A DNA stretch of 64,000 nt from Bradyrhizobium sp. Ash2021. GTDB lineage: Bacteria > Pseudomonadota > Alphaproteobacteria > Rhizobiales > Xanthobacteraceae. Positions within the stretch are counted from its first letter, which is position 1. Each line of letters starts with the position of its first letter. A model generated the notes under the pieces. That model saw nothing but the letters and a program-made list of their open reading frames with translations, was not told the DNA's origin and ran no database searches. The position numbers and the translations under genes are program-made. Below are positions 29,153 through 37,690 of this stretch, piece by piece. The stretch spans positions 186,001-250,000 of the forward strand of contig NZ_CP100604.1 of the NCBI RefSeq assembly GCF_031202265.1. Reading direction: 5' to 3'.

Positions 29153-30494
29153 CATAGGCGTTAAAATAGTCTTGCGGCGCGGAATCGTCTGTGATTCCAA
29201 AGTGTCATGAGACACGAATCGCTTGTGAACGAAGACTGGAAGAATGTTGTCGCCCGGCTTGGCGGGGTGGAAACGCTCAAGGTGACGGCGCGCGAGACGA
29301 AAGCGTTTTTGCGTCCGCGAGAGATCACCAACGCGGTGGATTTGCTGCGCGTGATCCTGGCCTATTGTCTGGGCGAGCGGGGGTTGCGGTCGACTGCGGC
29401 CTGGGCGACATCGGTGGGCCTTGTCGATATTTCGAGCGTGGCGCTGCTGTATCGCTTGCGTCAGTGCGGAGACTGGCTCGCGTTGCTGGTGGGTCAGATG
29501 CTTGCGGCCGCCGCCCCGCAAGCGAGCCGCGGTCGGATCATCCGCATCGTTGATGCCACTACAGTGCCGAAGAACGGAGCTGACGCCAGAAAGAAGAACG
29601 AGTTGTGGCGGATTCACAGCGCCTTCGATCTTCCGCAGGAGCGCTTTGGCCACTTCGAACTGACCGATCAGCAGGCGGGCGAGACGCTCGACCGGATACC
29701 GGTGGTGGCGGGCGAGATTCGCCTTGGCGACCGTGCCTATTTGCAACCGGATCGCATGGCGAGCGTGATCGAAGCCGGCGGAGATTTCGTGATCCGGGCT
29801 GGTTGGAAGAGCGCGTGCTGGCTCGATGGTAAAGGCAATGTGCTCGATCTCGTCGCCGAGTTGCGCAAGGCGGCGGCCCGTGGGCTGATCGATCGGCCGA
29901 TTTGGATAAAACGCAAAAGCGGCGAGCCTCTCGCCTTGCGTCTGGTCGCGGTCAAGAAGCCGGCGCATGCTGCTGCCGAGGCGCGACGCAAGGCGCGTCG
30001 GGCCGCCCAGCGCGGAGGCCATCAGATATCCAAGCAAACGCTCGACGCGGCAGATTGGGTGATCCTGGTGACCTCACTGAAGCCGACAGAGTTCGCGACC
30101 GCGGATGTTCTCGCACTCTATCGCCTGCGATGGCGGATTGAACTCGGCTTCAAACGGCTAAAGAGCCTGATCGGTCTCAAGGGACCACCAGGAATCGACG
30201 AACGCTCCGCCAGACCTCATGTGCTGGCTCATCTATTGACTATTCTACTGCTCGAGCCGCTCATCGACGAACTTGAGGACTCTCCCCGCTTGGTCGAAGC
30301 CGCCTGACACCGCCTGGTGCCTGGCGTCTGCTCCAGCATCTCATCGCCTCGCTGCTCCAAGCGGTGATTCCACAGCCCACGATCGACCGCCTGCGCCGAG
30401 CAAAATCGGTCCTCCAACGCCATCTCCGCGAGCCGCCAAGAAAACGTCAGTATCAAACAATGTTCCCACTATCCCCACTATCTTAACGCATATG
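29153..30494 (+). mobile_element. Complete IS4-family insertion sequence
   Basis: 1342 bp bounded by terminal inverted repeats: CATAGGCGTTAAAATAG at the left end and the reverse complement of CTATCTTAACGCATATG at the right (15 of 17 match). Flanked by an exact 10-bp direct duplication. One intact transposase gene fills most of it. The site is the middle of a CCCGGCGAACGCCGGG palindrome, part of a larger intergenic repeat that is now split. Ends and duplication intact suggest a recent, possibly active insertion. Confidence 0.92.
29207..30307 (+). CDS. IS4-family transposase
   Basis: 366 aa DDE transposase. RIIRIVDATTVPKNGAD holds the first catalytic Asp, GDRAYLQPDRM the second (family DRGY-like position), and YRLRWRIELGFKRLKSLIGL is the Y-(2)-R-(3)-E-(6)-K signature typical of IS4. 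The N-terminal NAVDLLRVILAYCLGERGLR and later KRKSGEPLALRLVAVKK also fit. No frameshift or internal stop, so probably functional. Confidence 0.93.
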   Translation: MRHESLVNEDWKNVVARLGGVETLKVTARETKAFLRPREITNAVDLLRVILAYCLGERGLRSTAAWATSVGLVDISSVALLYRLRQCGDWLALLVGQMLAAAAPQASRGRIIRIVDATTVPKNGADARKKNELWRIHSAFDLPQERFGHFELTDQQAGETLDRIPVVAGEIRLGDRAYLQPDRMASVIEAGGDFVIRAGWKSACWLDGKGNVLDLVAELRKAAARGLIDRPIWIKRKSGEPLALRLVAVKKPAHAAAEARRKARRAAQRGGHQISKQTLDAADWVILVTSLKPTEFATADVLALYRLRWRIELGFKRLKSLIGLKGPPGIDERSARPHVLAHLLTILLLEPLIDELEDSPRLVEAA

Positions 30495-30640
30495 GGCGAA
30501 CGCCGGGACCCATAACCCCAGTCGTCTGTTGTTGAAAGAAGCCATCGACCATTGTGCTAAAATAATGATCGCCGCGGCGTATGGATCCCGGCTCGCGCTT
30601 CGCTTGGCCGGGACGACACCGAGAACAATACCGCGTTGCG
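30495..30640. repeat. Right half of an interrupted palindromic repeat, with target duplication
   Basis: Begins with the right copy of GGCGAACGCC and continues GGGACCCATA. About 70 bp further on, TATGGATCCCGG and CTTGGCCGGGACGAC form the inverted partner of the GTCGTCCCGGCG left of the insertion sequence (about 29134). Removing the IS restores a GTCGTCCCGGCGAACGCCGG repeat with a matching inverted arm. Confidence 0.7.
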
Positions 30641-30694
30641 CATTGCGCTTTCGCCATGTGATAGTCCGCACCTGATTTATCAATTTGGTGCCGA

Positions 30695-31831
30695 ATGAAT
30701 CTGCGGATACCGAAAAACCCCTGGCGCTTGATGGTTGCCGTCAATGTCGCCGTGCTGATCGGGGTTTTTCTCTACAAGATCACGCTTGTACCCTATGTCC
30801 CCTACATCCATCTGCTGGTCGACTATCATTTCGGCTTCACCAAGCGCGCGCTGATCGGCGCAATCGCGTCCCTGTTCGTCCACAAGATGCCGGTATGGCC
30901 GGTATTCGCGCTCGGCGGCGCGATGTTGCTGATCACGGCCGGCCTGTACGTTCAATTATTCCGGCGGACGTTCGGCTCCGAGCGTACGCAGCTGCCGCTG
31001 TTCGTATTGACTGCGGGATCGCCGTTCTTCCTCAAGAACTTCATCTATACGTTGGGGCATTTCGACATCTATGGCTGTGCGATTGCGATTTGTCTGTTGC
31101 TGGCGCCGGCGCGCTCGGTCGCTTTCGTGATCTCTGCCGCACTGGCGTCGATGGTCCTGCTCCTGATTCACCACATCCATTTCCTGATGTATGTGCCGAC
31201 CATCGCCGTCATCGTGGTGCTGCGTCATTACCTCGTCGTCGGCCTGACGCGACAGAACGCCATCGTCGGCATGACAGCGGCGCTGGCCGTCGCCGCGCTG
31301 TTCTTCGCCGCGCAATTCTATGGAACGATGACGGTATCCCCGAACGAATTCAGCGCCCATCTGCAAAGCCGCATTGCCGACACCTCGCGGGAGGATCTGC
31401 CGAGATACACCGATGCTTTCGTCTACATCTGGTATCAGCCGCTCGCGCGCGAAATCCACGATACCTGGGAGCGCATGCCCGCGAATCTGCTGGGCCTGCC
31501 GGTGTTTGCGCTGTTGATCTGGCTGCACACGCCGCTCTGGCAATATTTCGCGCGGCTGATCGGCGCGCTTTCAAGCGAGCTGCATCGCCGCATCGTGATC
31601 GCGGCGATCGTCCTCGTCAGCGCCGCTTACCTCGTGATGTTCGCGATGGTGTTCGACTATTCGCGCTGGATTTCGAACTGGGCGGTGTGCCTGTTCCTGA
31701 TCCTGCACGCGGTGAAGACGCTGCCCGCTTCGCATAAGGTACCGTTGATCCCGACGGATGATCGAAGAACCACCGTGTTTGGCTGGATCGTCACGATCAT
31801 CCCGCGGGTCGGGATCGTCCGGCCGTTCTGA
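30695..31831 (+). CDS. Polytopic membrane protein of unknown function
   Basis: 378 aa with about nine hydrophobic helices (for example LMVAVNVAVLIGVFLYKITL, VFALGGAMLLITAGLYVQLF, IYGCAIAICLLLAPA, LASMVLLLIHHIHFLMYVPT, AALAVAALFFAAQFYG). Short motifs YHFGFTKRALIG and LGHFDIYG lie in loops. The helix pattern recalls membrane glycosyltransferases or polysaccharide polymerases but no signature is convincing. ATG at 30695. Confidence 0.75.
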   Translation: MNLRIPKNPWRLMVAVNVAVLIGVFLYKITLVPYVPYIHLLVDYHFGFTKRALIGAIASLFVHKMPVWPVFALGGAMLLITAGLYVQLFRRTFGSERTQLPLFVLTAGSPFFLKNFIYTLGHFDIYGCAIAICLLLAPARSVAFVISAALASMVLLLIHHIHFLMYVPTIAVIVVLRHYLVVGLTRQNAIVGMTAALAVAALFFAAQFYGTMTVSPNEFSAHLQSRIADTSREDLPRYTDAFVYIWYQPLAREIHDTWERMPANLLGLPVFALLIWLHTPLWQYFARLIGALSSELHRRIVIAAIVLVSAAYLVMFAMVFDYSRWISNWAVCLFLILHAVKTLPASHKVPLIPTDDRRTTVFGWIVTIIPRVGIVRPF

Positions 31832-31857
31832 GAAAACTGGGGCAATCTCCAGCTCTG

Positions 31858-31974
31858 TGGCTTTCATCCTTCGAGACGCATCGCTTCGCGACGCTCGTCA
31901 GGATGAGGTCTGAGATCCTCATGGTGAGGAGCACGGCGACGCCGTGCGTCTCGAACCATGAAAGCCACTAAACC
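31858..31974. repeat. Inverted repeat (GGCTTTCATCCTTCGAGACG family)
   Basis: GGCTTTCAT...CGAGACGCATCGC on the left is mirrored by GCGTCTCGAACCATGAAAGCC on the right, with TCAGGATGAGGTCTGAG/CTCATGGTGAGGAG in the middle. A long imperfect hairpin in the gap between two converging genes; likely another dispersed intergenic repeat family. Confidence 0.75.
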
Positions 31975-31985
31975 AGAAAAATTCT

Positions 31986-32582
31986 CTACAGCCGCGACCG
32001 CCGGACCCGGACATACAGCGCGCCCTCGCCGCCATGGCCGATATGGGCTTCCTCGAATCCAACCACCAGCGAACGGAATTCCGGCAGGCTCAGCCATAGC
32101 GGCACCTGGCGGCGCAGCACGCCGCGCTCGGATTCCGCGCCGCCGACTTTGCCTTTGCCGGTGATGACGAGTACGAAAGTCAGGCCGTCGCTGTGGGCGC
32201 GCTGCAGGAACGTGAAGAGCCTGTGGTGCGCGCGCGACTGCGTCATGCCGTGCAGGTCGAGCCGGGCATCGATCTCCTTTCGGCCACGCGAGAGATGCGA
32301 GCGTTCGCGGCGCCCGATCGGCGCCAGCGGCGGTGGTTCCTGTCTGGGCGGGGTAATTATTTTCGGCGGCGCCGGCGGCTTTGGCGAAGCAAAGGGTTTT
32401 GGCGCGACAGGCGCTTCCGCCTCAGGCGGAGCGGCCGGCGGCTTCGCGGCGCGGTGGCGCTTGCGCAGCGGCTTGACCTGCTTGGCAACGCTCTCCCACA
32501 GCGCGCGCTCTTCTTCGCTGAGGCCGCGCTTGCGCCGCGGCGGCGTCAATTCCGGGATCGAACTCGAAGGCCGGCGTTTCAT
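31986..32582 (-). CDS. Smr-domain protein
   Basis: 198 aa. The basic Pro/Ala-rich N-terminal half (about 1-100) looks disordered. The C-terminal Smr domain is clear: DARLDLHGMTQSRAHHRLFT (DLHG motif), VLVITGKGK (TGxG motif), GVLRRQVPLWLSLPEFRSLV. Smr domains are DNA or RNA nickases related to the MutS2 C-terminus. ATG at 32582 overlaps the mltA stop by 4 bp. Confidence 0.9.
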   Translation of the reverse strand: MKRRPSSSIPELTPPRRKRGLSEEERALWESVAKQVKPLRKRHRAAKPPAAPPEAEAPVAPKPFASPKPPAPPKIITPPRQEPPPLAPIGRRERSHLSRGRKEIDARLDLHGMTQSRAHHRLFTFLQRAHSDGLTFVLVITGKGKVGGAESERGVLRRQVPLWLSLPEFRSLVVGFEEAHIGHGGEGALYVRVRRSRL

Positions 32583-34129
32583 CGGTAGCGGCGATATCGG
32601 CGGATGTAACGGTGGCGAGGCTTTTCAGGCGCGGGGTCGATCTTGGGCCGCGCTTCCGGCAGCGGCACCGGTTTGACCGCCGCAGCCTGGTTCGTCGAAG
32701 CGGCTGCCGGGGTTTGGGCGGCGCTTGTTGCGGGCGATGCCAGACTCGTCGCCGCGTTCTTGGCCGCGGCCGCCGTGCGGGCGGCGTTGTTGGCGCCGTT
32801 CTTCTGATCTTTCAGGGGATCCGTTTGCGGAAACAGCGTTGCGATCTTCTCCGAAGGCCGCTCGTCCGGCACCGGCATCTTGCGGCCCCGCGCCAGCGGA
32901 TCGAGGCCTTTCGGCACCAGGATGACGAAGCGCATAGTGTGCCGGAGCCGGCCGGAAACCCTCCCCGCATCGACGCCGGCGCCGAAATAGAGATCGGCGC
33001 GCGCCGGCCCGACGATGGCGGAGCCGGTATCCTGCGCAATCATCAGGCGGTGAAACGGCGTCCTGGACTGCTCCGACTCGATCGGCAGCTCGCCTTCGAT
33101 GAAAAACGGCGTGCCATAGACGTGCAGCGATTTATCGACCGCGATCGAGCGGCCCGGCGTCAGCGGTACGCCCTGCGCGCCGACCGCTTCATCCTTGTCG
33201 GAGAGATTTACCTCGCGGAAGAAGATGTAGGACCGGTTCTGCCGCCGCAGTTCCTTCGCGCCGTCGGGGTTCTGCGCCATCCATTCCCTGATTTTCTGCA
33301 TCGACATCTGTTCCTTGGGAATGATGCCGCGATCGATCAGGATGCGGCCGACCGGCGTATAGGGATAGCCATTATGCGCATCGTAGTTGATGCGGATGGT
33401 CGAGCCGTCCTCGAGACGGACGCGGGCCGAGCCCTGGATCTGCGAGAACAGCAGATCGGTCTGATCCTTCAGCCAGCAGATTTCGAGGCCGCGGCCGGCA
33501 ATCGCGCCGTCCTCGATCTCGGCGCGGTCGTAATAGGGCACGAGCTTGCGGCGGCCGATCTTGCGGAACACCTCACCCTTGTTGGGCAGCCCGACGGAGC
33601 TTTGCGTGGTGCCGCGAACGAACAGATTGGACGGGCGGCGATAGACCGGCACGTTGTAGACGTCGGTCTGGGTCCGGGAGCCGTCGATGACAGGCTCGTA
33701 GTAACCGGTGACGAACCCCTCGCCTTCGCCAAGCCGCGAAATGCGCAGGGGCAGAAAATGCTCCTCGAAGAAAGCCTTCGCCCTGGCGCCATCGGACAGC
33801 TCGAGGCCTCTGGCGATGCGGCAGGGATCGCGCAGCGACGTGCCCAGCGCCTTCGAATCTGCGGGAGGCGCGGTCTGGGCGGCGATCGGTTTGCAGCTGG
33901 TGCGAAACGCCTTGTAGGCGGCGAGATGATCGTCGTCGTTCCAGCCCGCGATATCCGACCAGGCCAGCGGCAAATATTGGCCGCCGCTGATCTGAAGCGG
34001 CCATTCGAGCTGCGGATATGGCAGGGCACGAGGAGTTGGCTGATGCGGATGTACGTGACGGAGATGACGGGCCGCAAGCGCACCCAACGGTACCAGCAGC
34101 AATAGGACAGCGCTCACAGCCAACGCCAA
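32579..34129 (-). CDS. mltA: Membrane-bound lytic murein transglycosylase A
   Basis: Cleaves peptidoglycan glycan strands. The MltA/3D core is visible: EGFVTGYYEPVIDGSRTQ, CWLKDQTDLLFSQIQGSARV with the catalytic-type Asp region, and LMIAQDTGSAIVGPARADLY (3D domain), followed by a Pro/Ala-rich tail. The start is uncertain. The frame is open to 34264 but that overlaps the Tim44 gene by about 115 bp without a ribosome site. A TTG at 34129 gives an immediate signal sequence (LALAVSAVLLLLVPLGA) and is preferred. About 516 aa. Confidence 0.88.
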   Translation of the reverse strand: MALAVSAVLLLLVPLGALAARHLRHVHPHQPTPRALPYPQLEWPLQISGGQYLPLAWSDIAGWNDDDHLAAYKAFRTSCKPIAAQTAPPADSKALGTSLRDPCRIARGLELSDGARAKAFFEEHFLPLRISRLGEGEGFVTGYYEPVIDGSRTQTDVYNVPVYRRPSNLFVRGTTQSSVGLPNKGEVFRKIGRRKLVPYYDRAEIEDGAIAGRGLEICWLKDQTDLLFSQIQGSARVRLEDGSTIRINYDAHNGYPYTPVGRILIDRGIIPKEQMSMQKIREWMAQNPDGAKELRRQNRSYIFFREVNLSDKDEAVGAQGVPLTPGRSIAVDKSLHVYGTPFFIEGELPIESEQSRTPFHRLMIAQDTGSAIVGPARADLYFGAGVDAGRVSGRLRHTMRFVILVPKGLDPLARGRKMPVPDERPSEKIATLFPQTDPLKDQKNGANNAARTAAAAKNAATSLASPATSAAQTPAAASTNQAAAVKPVPLPEARPKIDPAPEKPRHRYIRRYRRYR

Positions 34130-34148
34130 CCGTGCAAGGTTGCGCGTG

Positions 34149-34853
34149 TTAGTTAGCGCTTCCGGTGCCAACCAGCTTCCAGTTCGGATCGCGAGACGTC
34201 GTGTCGCGGGCGAATGTCCAGACATCGGTGATATCGGCGACCTTATCCGGGTTGCCATCGACAATAGTGCCAGCCTTGTCGCGGGTGACCGAAATCATCT
34301 GCGACACGAAACGAACCGTCAGCTGCGCCGCGCGATCGCGGGCTTCCGCATTGACCAGTTCGGCCTTGTCGATCGAAACAAATCGCGTTTCGGTTTTTTG
34401 CTCGTGTTTCTCGCGATCCTTGATCACGGCGTCGAAACTCTCATAGACCTCGGACGACAACAGGTCCTTCAGCGCGCGGCGATCGCCGTTGGCGAAAGCC
34501 AGCACGATCATCTCGTACGCGCTCTTGGCGCCCGACAGGAAGTGCCTGGGATCGAACGAGGTATCCTGCGTGGCAATGGCGTCGAGGCCCTGGGCCAGCG
34601 GCGTGCCCGGCTCGGCAATCCCCTTCCAGCGATCGGTCGGCGCCACCACATCCGCGGTCGGCGCCAGCGGCGTCTGGTCGATCACGGCACCGGGCATCGG
34701 AACGACGTTATTGTCCTGCGTACGCTGCACGACGTTGGGCGCGGCGCGATCATAGGGCGGCCGTTCGCTCCCGGTGCGCTGTCCGAGGACGCTGCGCAGG
34801 CGCAGGAAAATAAAGACCGCCAGCGCCAGGAAGATGATGGTGTAGATATCCAC
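34149..34853 (-). CDS. Tim44-domain protein
   Basis: 234 aa. One N-terminal membrane helix (IYTIIFLALAVFIFLRL) followed by a Pro-rich linker and a C-terminal Tim44-like domain (FDPRHFLSGAKSAYEMIVLA, DRRALKDLLSSEVYESFDAV, then AQLTVRFVSQMISVTRD and DVWTFARDTTSRDPNWKLVG). In alphaproteobacteria this gene sits between mltA and secB and its product is linked to envelope or export functions. Here secB is displaced 16.8 kb to the right by an integrated element. Confidence 0.92.
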   Translation of the reverse strand: MDIYTIIFLALAVFIFLRLRSVLGQRTGSERPPYDRAAPNVVQRTQDNNVVPMPGAVIDQTPLAPTADVVAPTDRWKGIAEPGTPLAQGLDAIATQDTSFDPRHFLSGAKSAYEMIVLAFANGDRRALKDLLSSEVYESFDAVIKDREKHEQKTETRFVSIDKAELVNAEARDRAAQLTVRFVSQMISVTRDKAGTIVDGNPDKVADITDVWTFARDTTSRDPNWKLVGTGSAN

Positions 34854-35197
34854 GTCGTATTCGCTTTCTGATTCTCACGCCGGCAACGGGCCCGGCGGTC
34901 GAGCGTTCCCTCGAGAGCTCACTTGGTAGAACCCGGGAACGGCAGAGTTTACATCAACGATTGAGTCTGGAGCATGTAGGCATGAAACTTTGCCCGGCCA
35001 ATGGCGCGTTTTGGCGCGGGTGAATTGTAGCGCGTTTTGGCCGCGAGGGGAAACCCGATCATGCCCGGAAATCACGCATATTCAAATATTTAGGATGGGC
35101 GGAAGGCGGCTGGCCGAGCGGTATTAGCCATATCCGGCACAAATCGCCGATGGTTTGGACCAGCCCCGATCCGTCGTCCTTGTGGGATGAGGCGGGG
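34854..35197. promoter_or_regulatory. Chromosomal part of the Tim44-secB intergenic region
   Basis: About 345 bp upstream of the Tim44 gene, up to the left att repeat. No gene seen. It would have been the secB upstream region before integration. It contains the promoter of the leftward Tim44 gene; no confident -35/-10 assignment was possible. Confidence 0.5.
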
Positions 35198-35210
35198 CTA
35201 TGATAGCCAC
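35198..35210 (+). repeat. attL core
   Basis: CTATGATAGCCAC. With the preceding G bases it forms the dyad GGCTA-TGA-TAGCC, the inverted-arm shape expected of a tyrosine-recombinase core site. The identical 13 bases recur at 51545-51557. Confidence 0.75.
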
Positions 35211-35577
35211 AGAAAAAATGCAAGTTATGCCCAATTTCATTGGGTTTACTGAATTTCGGCGTTTTCCTTTCCACGTTTTTCCCACAGCGACATGGTTAAC
35301 GACCTGTTAAAGCATGTGGTGACGTGCCGAACTATCCTGACACCGGCAAAACGTTATCGGGCAGTCTAAACTTGACGAGCGTCCGGGCCGGGGTATAGGG
35401 CATACGAGCCGAGAGATCGGAGGTCGAAAGAGGGAAGGCCGGTTCATATTCCCAAGCCGCCGACATCGCCGCCCAAGCGATGAACGGATCAACGGTAGCC
35501 ATCGCGTCAACCCGGGACGTTTAGCGATACCGGGATAGGGCCTCAAGCCGCTGGCGAACGCCAGCACGAGGTCCGTC
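35211..35577. other. Left end of the element, upstream of the excisionase-like gene
   Basis: About 370 bp with lower G+C near 35211-35290 and no convincing gene. CTTTCCACGTTTT at 35267-35279 recurs at 51431-51443 near the right end and may be an integrase arm site. The long minus-strand frame across this stretch is antisense to the small genes that follow and was not accepted. Confidence 0.45.
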
Positions 35578-35805
35578 ATGTCTAAAAAGTCCCCTCTTAA
35601 AAAGCCCGCCCGTGCTATCCGGCCCGACGTTCCGAAGACTACCTTCGGACGCGCCGAAGCCGCTGCATCGCTCGGCGTCGATATCCAAACTATCGATAGC
35701 CTGATCTCAGCGAAGACGCTCCGCGCGTCCAAGCTCGGGCGCCGCGTTCTGATCCGCGTAGCTGATATTGAGGCCATGCTCACCGCGAACCCCGCGGTGC
35801 AGTGA
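35578..35805 (+). CDS. Excisionase-like helix-turn-helix protein
   Basis: 75 aa. After a basic N-terminus (SKKSPLKKPARAIRPD) comes a MerR/excisionase-type winged helix: TTFGRAEAAASLGVDIQTID, then LISAKTLRASKLGRRVLIRV and ADIEAMLTANP. This is the usual form of small recombination directionality factors and of DNA-binding proteins in phage-like islands. Its place next to attL, opposite the integrase at attR, supports an excisionase role. Start ATG at 35578; the stop overlaps the next start. Confidence 0.7.
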   Translation: MSKKSPLKKPARAIRPDVPKTTFGRAEAAASLGVDIQTIDSLISAKTLRASKLGRRVLIRVADIEAMLTANPAVQ

Positions 35806-36074
35806 TGAGCGCCCTCGTGTTTCGCGGAGAGCCGCGATTGCTCCAGAGCCGTCACATTGTCCGCGAGATGGCCCGGGCGCTGACCGGCATGTTCGACATC
35901 GAGGCCGAAGAGAATTTGGCCGCGGCCTATGACGCGGTTCTCGGCGGCGACGATGCACTTGTCGGCGCCAACATGACATTCCTGATCTGGGCCTCCAGTG
36001 ACCCGCGCGAGATCACCGAGCGCGTGGTTCTCGCGTGCGATCTCCTTCGGCAAGCTCGGCGCACAAAGCACTGA
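35805..36074 (+). CDS. Small element protein, unknown
   Basis: 89 aa from the ATG at 35805, which overlaps the TGA of the excisionase-like gene (TGATG), so the two are coupled. No family recognised. Mostly helical (SRHIVREMARALTGMFDIEA, then LAAAYDAVLGGDDALVGANM and TERVVLACDLLRQARR). Confidence 0.6.
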   Translation: MSALVFRGEPRLLQSRHIVREMARALTGMFDIEAEENLAAAYDAVLGGDDALVGANMTFLIWASSDPREITERVVLACDLLRQARRTKH

Positions 36075-36332
36075 TCGGGGCGAGATCGCATCCGGCAGCC
36101 GACAAGAAAACCCGCTGCGATTGTTGATCTTTCGACGAGTTCGCCGAGCGAAATTGTACCGACACATCCAACTCGCAATTCACAGTTGTTTCTCTCCTCA
36201 TTTCCTTTAGCCTAGTCGACTTCGCAACAGAGTGAAGCCAACATGCGTTGGCGCCCGCGGATGACCGCCGGTAGCTCACGAGCGAAACCCAAAATCCCCC
36301 TCGCCTAATCACAAGAGAGCATCATCATCATC
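36075..36332. other. Gap between small element genes
   Basis: About 260 bp with no gene seen. G+C falls near 36170-36200 (CAGTTGTTTCTCTCCTCATT), which may mark a promoter for the run of small genes to the right. Confidence 0.4.
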
Positions 36333-36572
36333 ATGCCGAGAAAGCATTCGCCTCCAGTCGTTTTTCTTGCGCTGTCGCCAGCGATGTTGGCGGCTGCACT
36401 ATGCGTGCGCGACGATGAGGTCGCCGCGGGCATCGCGAGCGGCGCGCTCCCTGTTTTCTGCATCGGGATCAAGCGCAGGATTTTAATTTCGGACGCCGAA
36501 CGATGGCTGAGAAGTTTTCCGAAACGATCAACCCAAAAACCCTACAGAAAAAGGAACGTCCCCAATGGCTGA
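36333..36572 (+). CDS. Second small HTH_17-like protein
   Basis: 79 aa. FLALSPAMLAAALCVRDDEV, AAGIASGALPVFCIGIKRRI and LISDAERWLRSF follow the excisionase/HTH_17 pattern (helix, turn, recognition helix, wing, helix). Basic tail. ATG at 36333 after AGAGAG. It may be a second regulator or a second directionality factor. Confidence 0.55.
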   Translation: MPRKHSPPVVFLALSPAMLAAALCVRDDEVAAGIASGALPVFCIGIKRRILISDAERWLRSFPKRSTQKPYRKRNVPNG

Positions 36573-36951
36573 CGAAACAACCCAGCAGACCATCGACGAT
36601 CTCGCGCACGAAGCTCGCATGCTCGCGCCGAGCGGCAAGGTTGCCGAACTCGACGCCGACATCAAGGCAAAGGCGAACATGCCGCTCGAAACGCAGGCTC
36701 GTTTTCTCCGCGGTGTGATCGATGCTTTCGAAAGCGCCGACCTCGCGAAGTATCTCCCGGAGCCGCCGAGAGTGCAGAACGATGGCTCGCGTAGGCGCCC
36801 TGAGAAAACCAATCCTTGGTCAAAGGAAGGTTGGAATATCAGCGCGCAAGGCAAGCTCGTAACAACGCTCGGCGAGAAGAAGGCCAAAGAGATCGCGGCA
36901 GCCGCCGGATGCAAGATCGGCAGCACGAAGTTCAACCCCGATTACAATTGA
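36565..36951 (+). CDS. Phage-like small protein with NPWSKEGWN motif
   Basis: 128 aa, ATG at 36565 (AAGGAAC upstream), overlapping the previous gene by 8 bp. The N-terminal half is helical and acidic (QTIDDLAHEARMLAPSGKVA). The C-terminal NPWSKEGWNISAQGKLVTTL followed by GEKKAKEIAAAAGCKIG resembles a short motif found in many phage proteins of unknown role (nPWske.fNlTeQgrl). No function assigned. Confidence 0.6.
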   Translation: MADETTQQTIDDLAHEARMLAPSGKVAELDADIKAKANMPLETQARFLRGVIDAFESADLAKYLPEPPRVQNDGSRRRPEKTNPWSKEGWNISAQGKLVTTLGEKKAKEIAAAAGCKIGSTKFNPDYN

Positions 36952-36956
36952 TCGCC

Positions 36957-37124
36957 ATGGGTAAGCAAAATCGCAAAGGCTCTAAAAGCACTGTCAGAAT
37001 TGCGGGCGCGACATTCAAGCTTCGAACCGAACGCGAACAACGCGCAAAGTCCGAGCGAACCGACGACCTGAAGGAAAATCCACCATGGCTCGCGCAACTC
37101 CAGCAGCGCCCGCGAAAGGGCTAG
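36957..37124 (+). CDS. Very small basic protein
   Basis: 55 aa from the ATG at 36957, six bases after the previous stop: MGKQNRKGSKSTVRIAGATF then KLRTEREQRAKSERTDDLKE. Highly basic, possibly nucleic-acid binding. No family recognised and no strong ribosome site; coupling to the upstream stop would explain its translation. Confidence 0.4.
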   Translation: MGKQNRKGSKSTVRIAGATFKLRTEREQRAKSERTDDLKENPPWLAQLQQRPRKG

Positions 37125-37183
37125 TTTTGAAAAACGGCAACAGACTTTCACAGGGCCAGTTGTTCTTGAAGGAAGGAAACGAC

Positions 37184-37459
37184 ATGATCGAACCCCGCAA
37201 CGGCGCACCGAAAAAGTTGACGAACCCTGCACCGGTTATCGGACAGACACGCCGCGAAGAGAAGGGCGGCCATCCGCTATTGCCGAACGCGAAACGGCCT
37301 CTCGACGATGAGCCGCTCGAAAAGAATTGGCAGGGCAAAGGCGTGACTGTTCATCCTGCGATGGCATCGCGCCCGGATCGCGGCGGGCATACCGAAGGGC
37401 TGGCATCAGCCGTTCTGCACGAGGCCGCGAACCTTGGCCGCAATCCTGAGAAGGCGTGA
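37184..37459 (+). CDS. Small element protein, unknown
   Basis: 91 aa from the ATG at 37184, chosen for the GGAAGGAAAC box before it; an in-frame ATG at 37085 (also with AAGGAAA) would add 33 residues and overlap the previous gene. Pro- and charge-rich (MIEPRNGAPKKLTNPAPVIG, then TVHPAMASRPDRGGHTEGLA). No family recognised. Confidence 0.5.
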   Translation: MIEPRNGAPKKLTNPAPVIGQTRREEKGGHPLLPNAKRPLDDEPLEKNWQGKGVTVHPAMASRPDRGGHTEGLASAVLHEAANLGRNPEKA

Positions 37460-37462
37460 CCC

Positions 37463-37690
37463 ATGGCAGAGCAAACCGACAAGCCCGCAGATGCGATCCC
37501 GCGCGTAGCCGCGCAGCAGCGCGCCGAGGCCATCGCGCATGCAGAGCGCAAGCGCCATGCGGCCCGCACGATGGAGAAATTGAAAGAGCGTTTCGGCGCT
37601 CTCCCGGACAGCGAAGCTGCCACGGGCTCGGACAGCGAAGCTGCCACGGGCTCGGACAGCGAAGCTGCCACGGGCGCGGATACCCGATGA
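37463..37690 (+). CDS. Small protein with a C-terminal octapeptide repeat
   Basis: 75 aa, ATG at 37463. Helical basic middle (RAEAIAHAERKRHAARTMEK) followed by three copies of DSEAATGS/A encoded by an almost exact 24-bp tandem repeat (37607-37678). Its stop overlaps the next ATG (ATGA). Function unknown. Confidence 0.55.
   Translation: MAEQTDKPADAIPRVAAQQRAEAIAHAERKRHAARTMEKLKERFGALPDSEAATGSDSEAATGSDSEAATGADTR
37607..37678 (+). repeat. 24-bp tandem repeat, three copies, in frame
   Basis: GACAGCGAAGCTGCCACGGG plus CTCG, three times, with one base changed in the last copy. The period is a multiple of three, so copy-number change alters protein length without frameshift. Confidence 0.95.

Noticed and set aside
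35105..35185. tRNA-like string (GGCTGGCCGAGCGGTATTAG) close to attL
   Set aside because: Only a D-arm-like stretch is present; no anticodon arm, no GGTTCGAATCC-type T-arm and no matching acceptor stem, so it is not a tRNA and the att site is not in a tRNA gene.
35307..36167. 286-codon minus-strand frame
   Set aside because: It is antisense to two better-supported small genes, has no ribosome site and a Ser/Arg/Pro-rich shadow composition.
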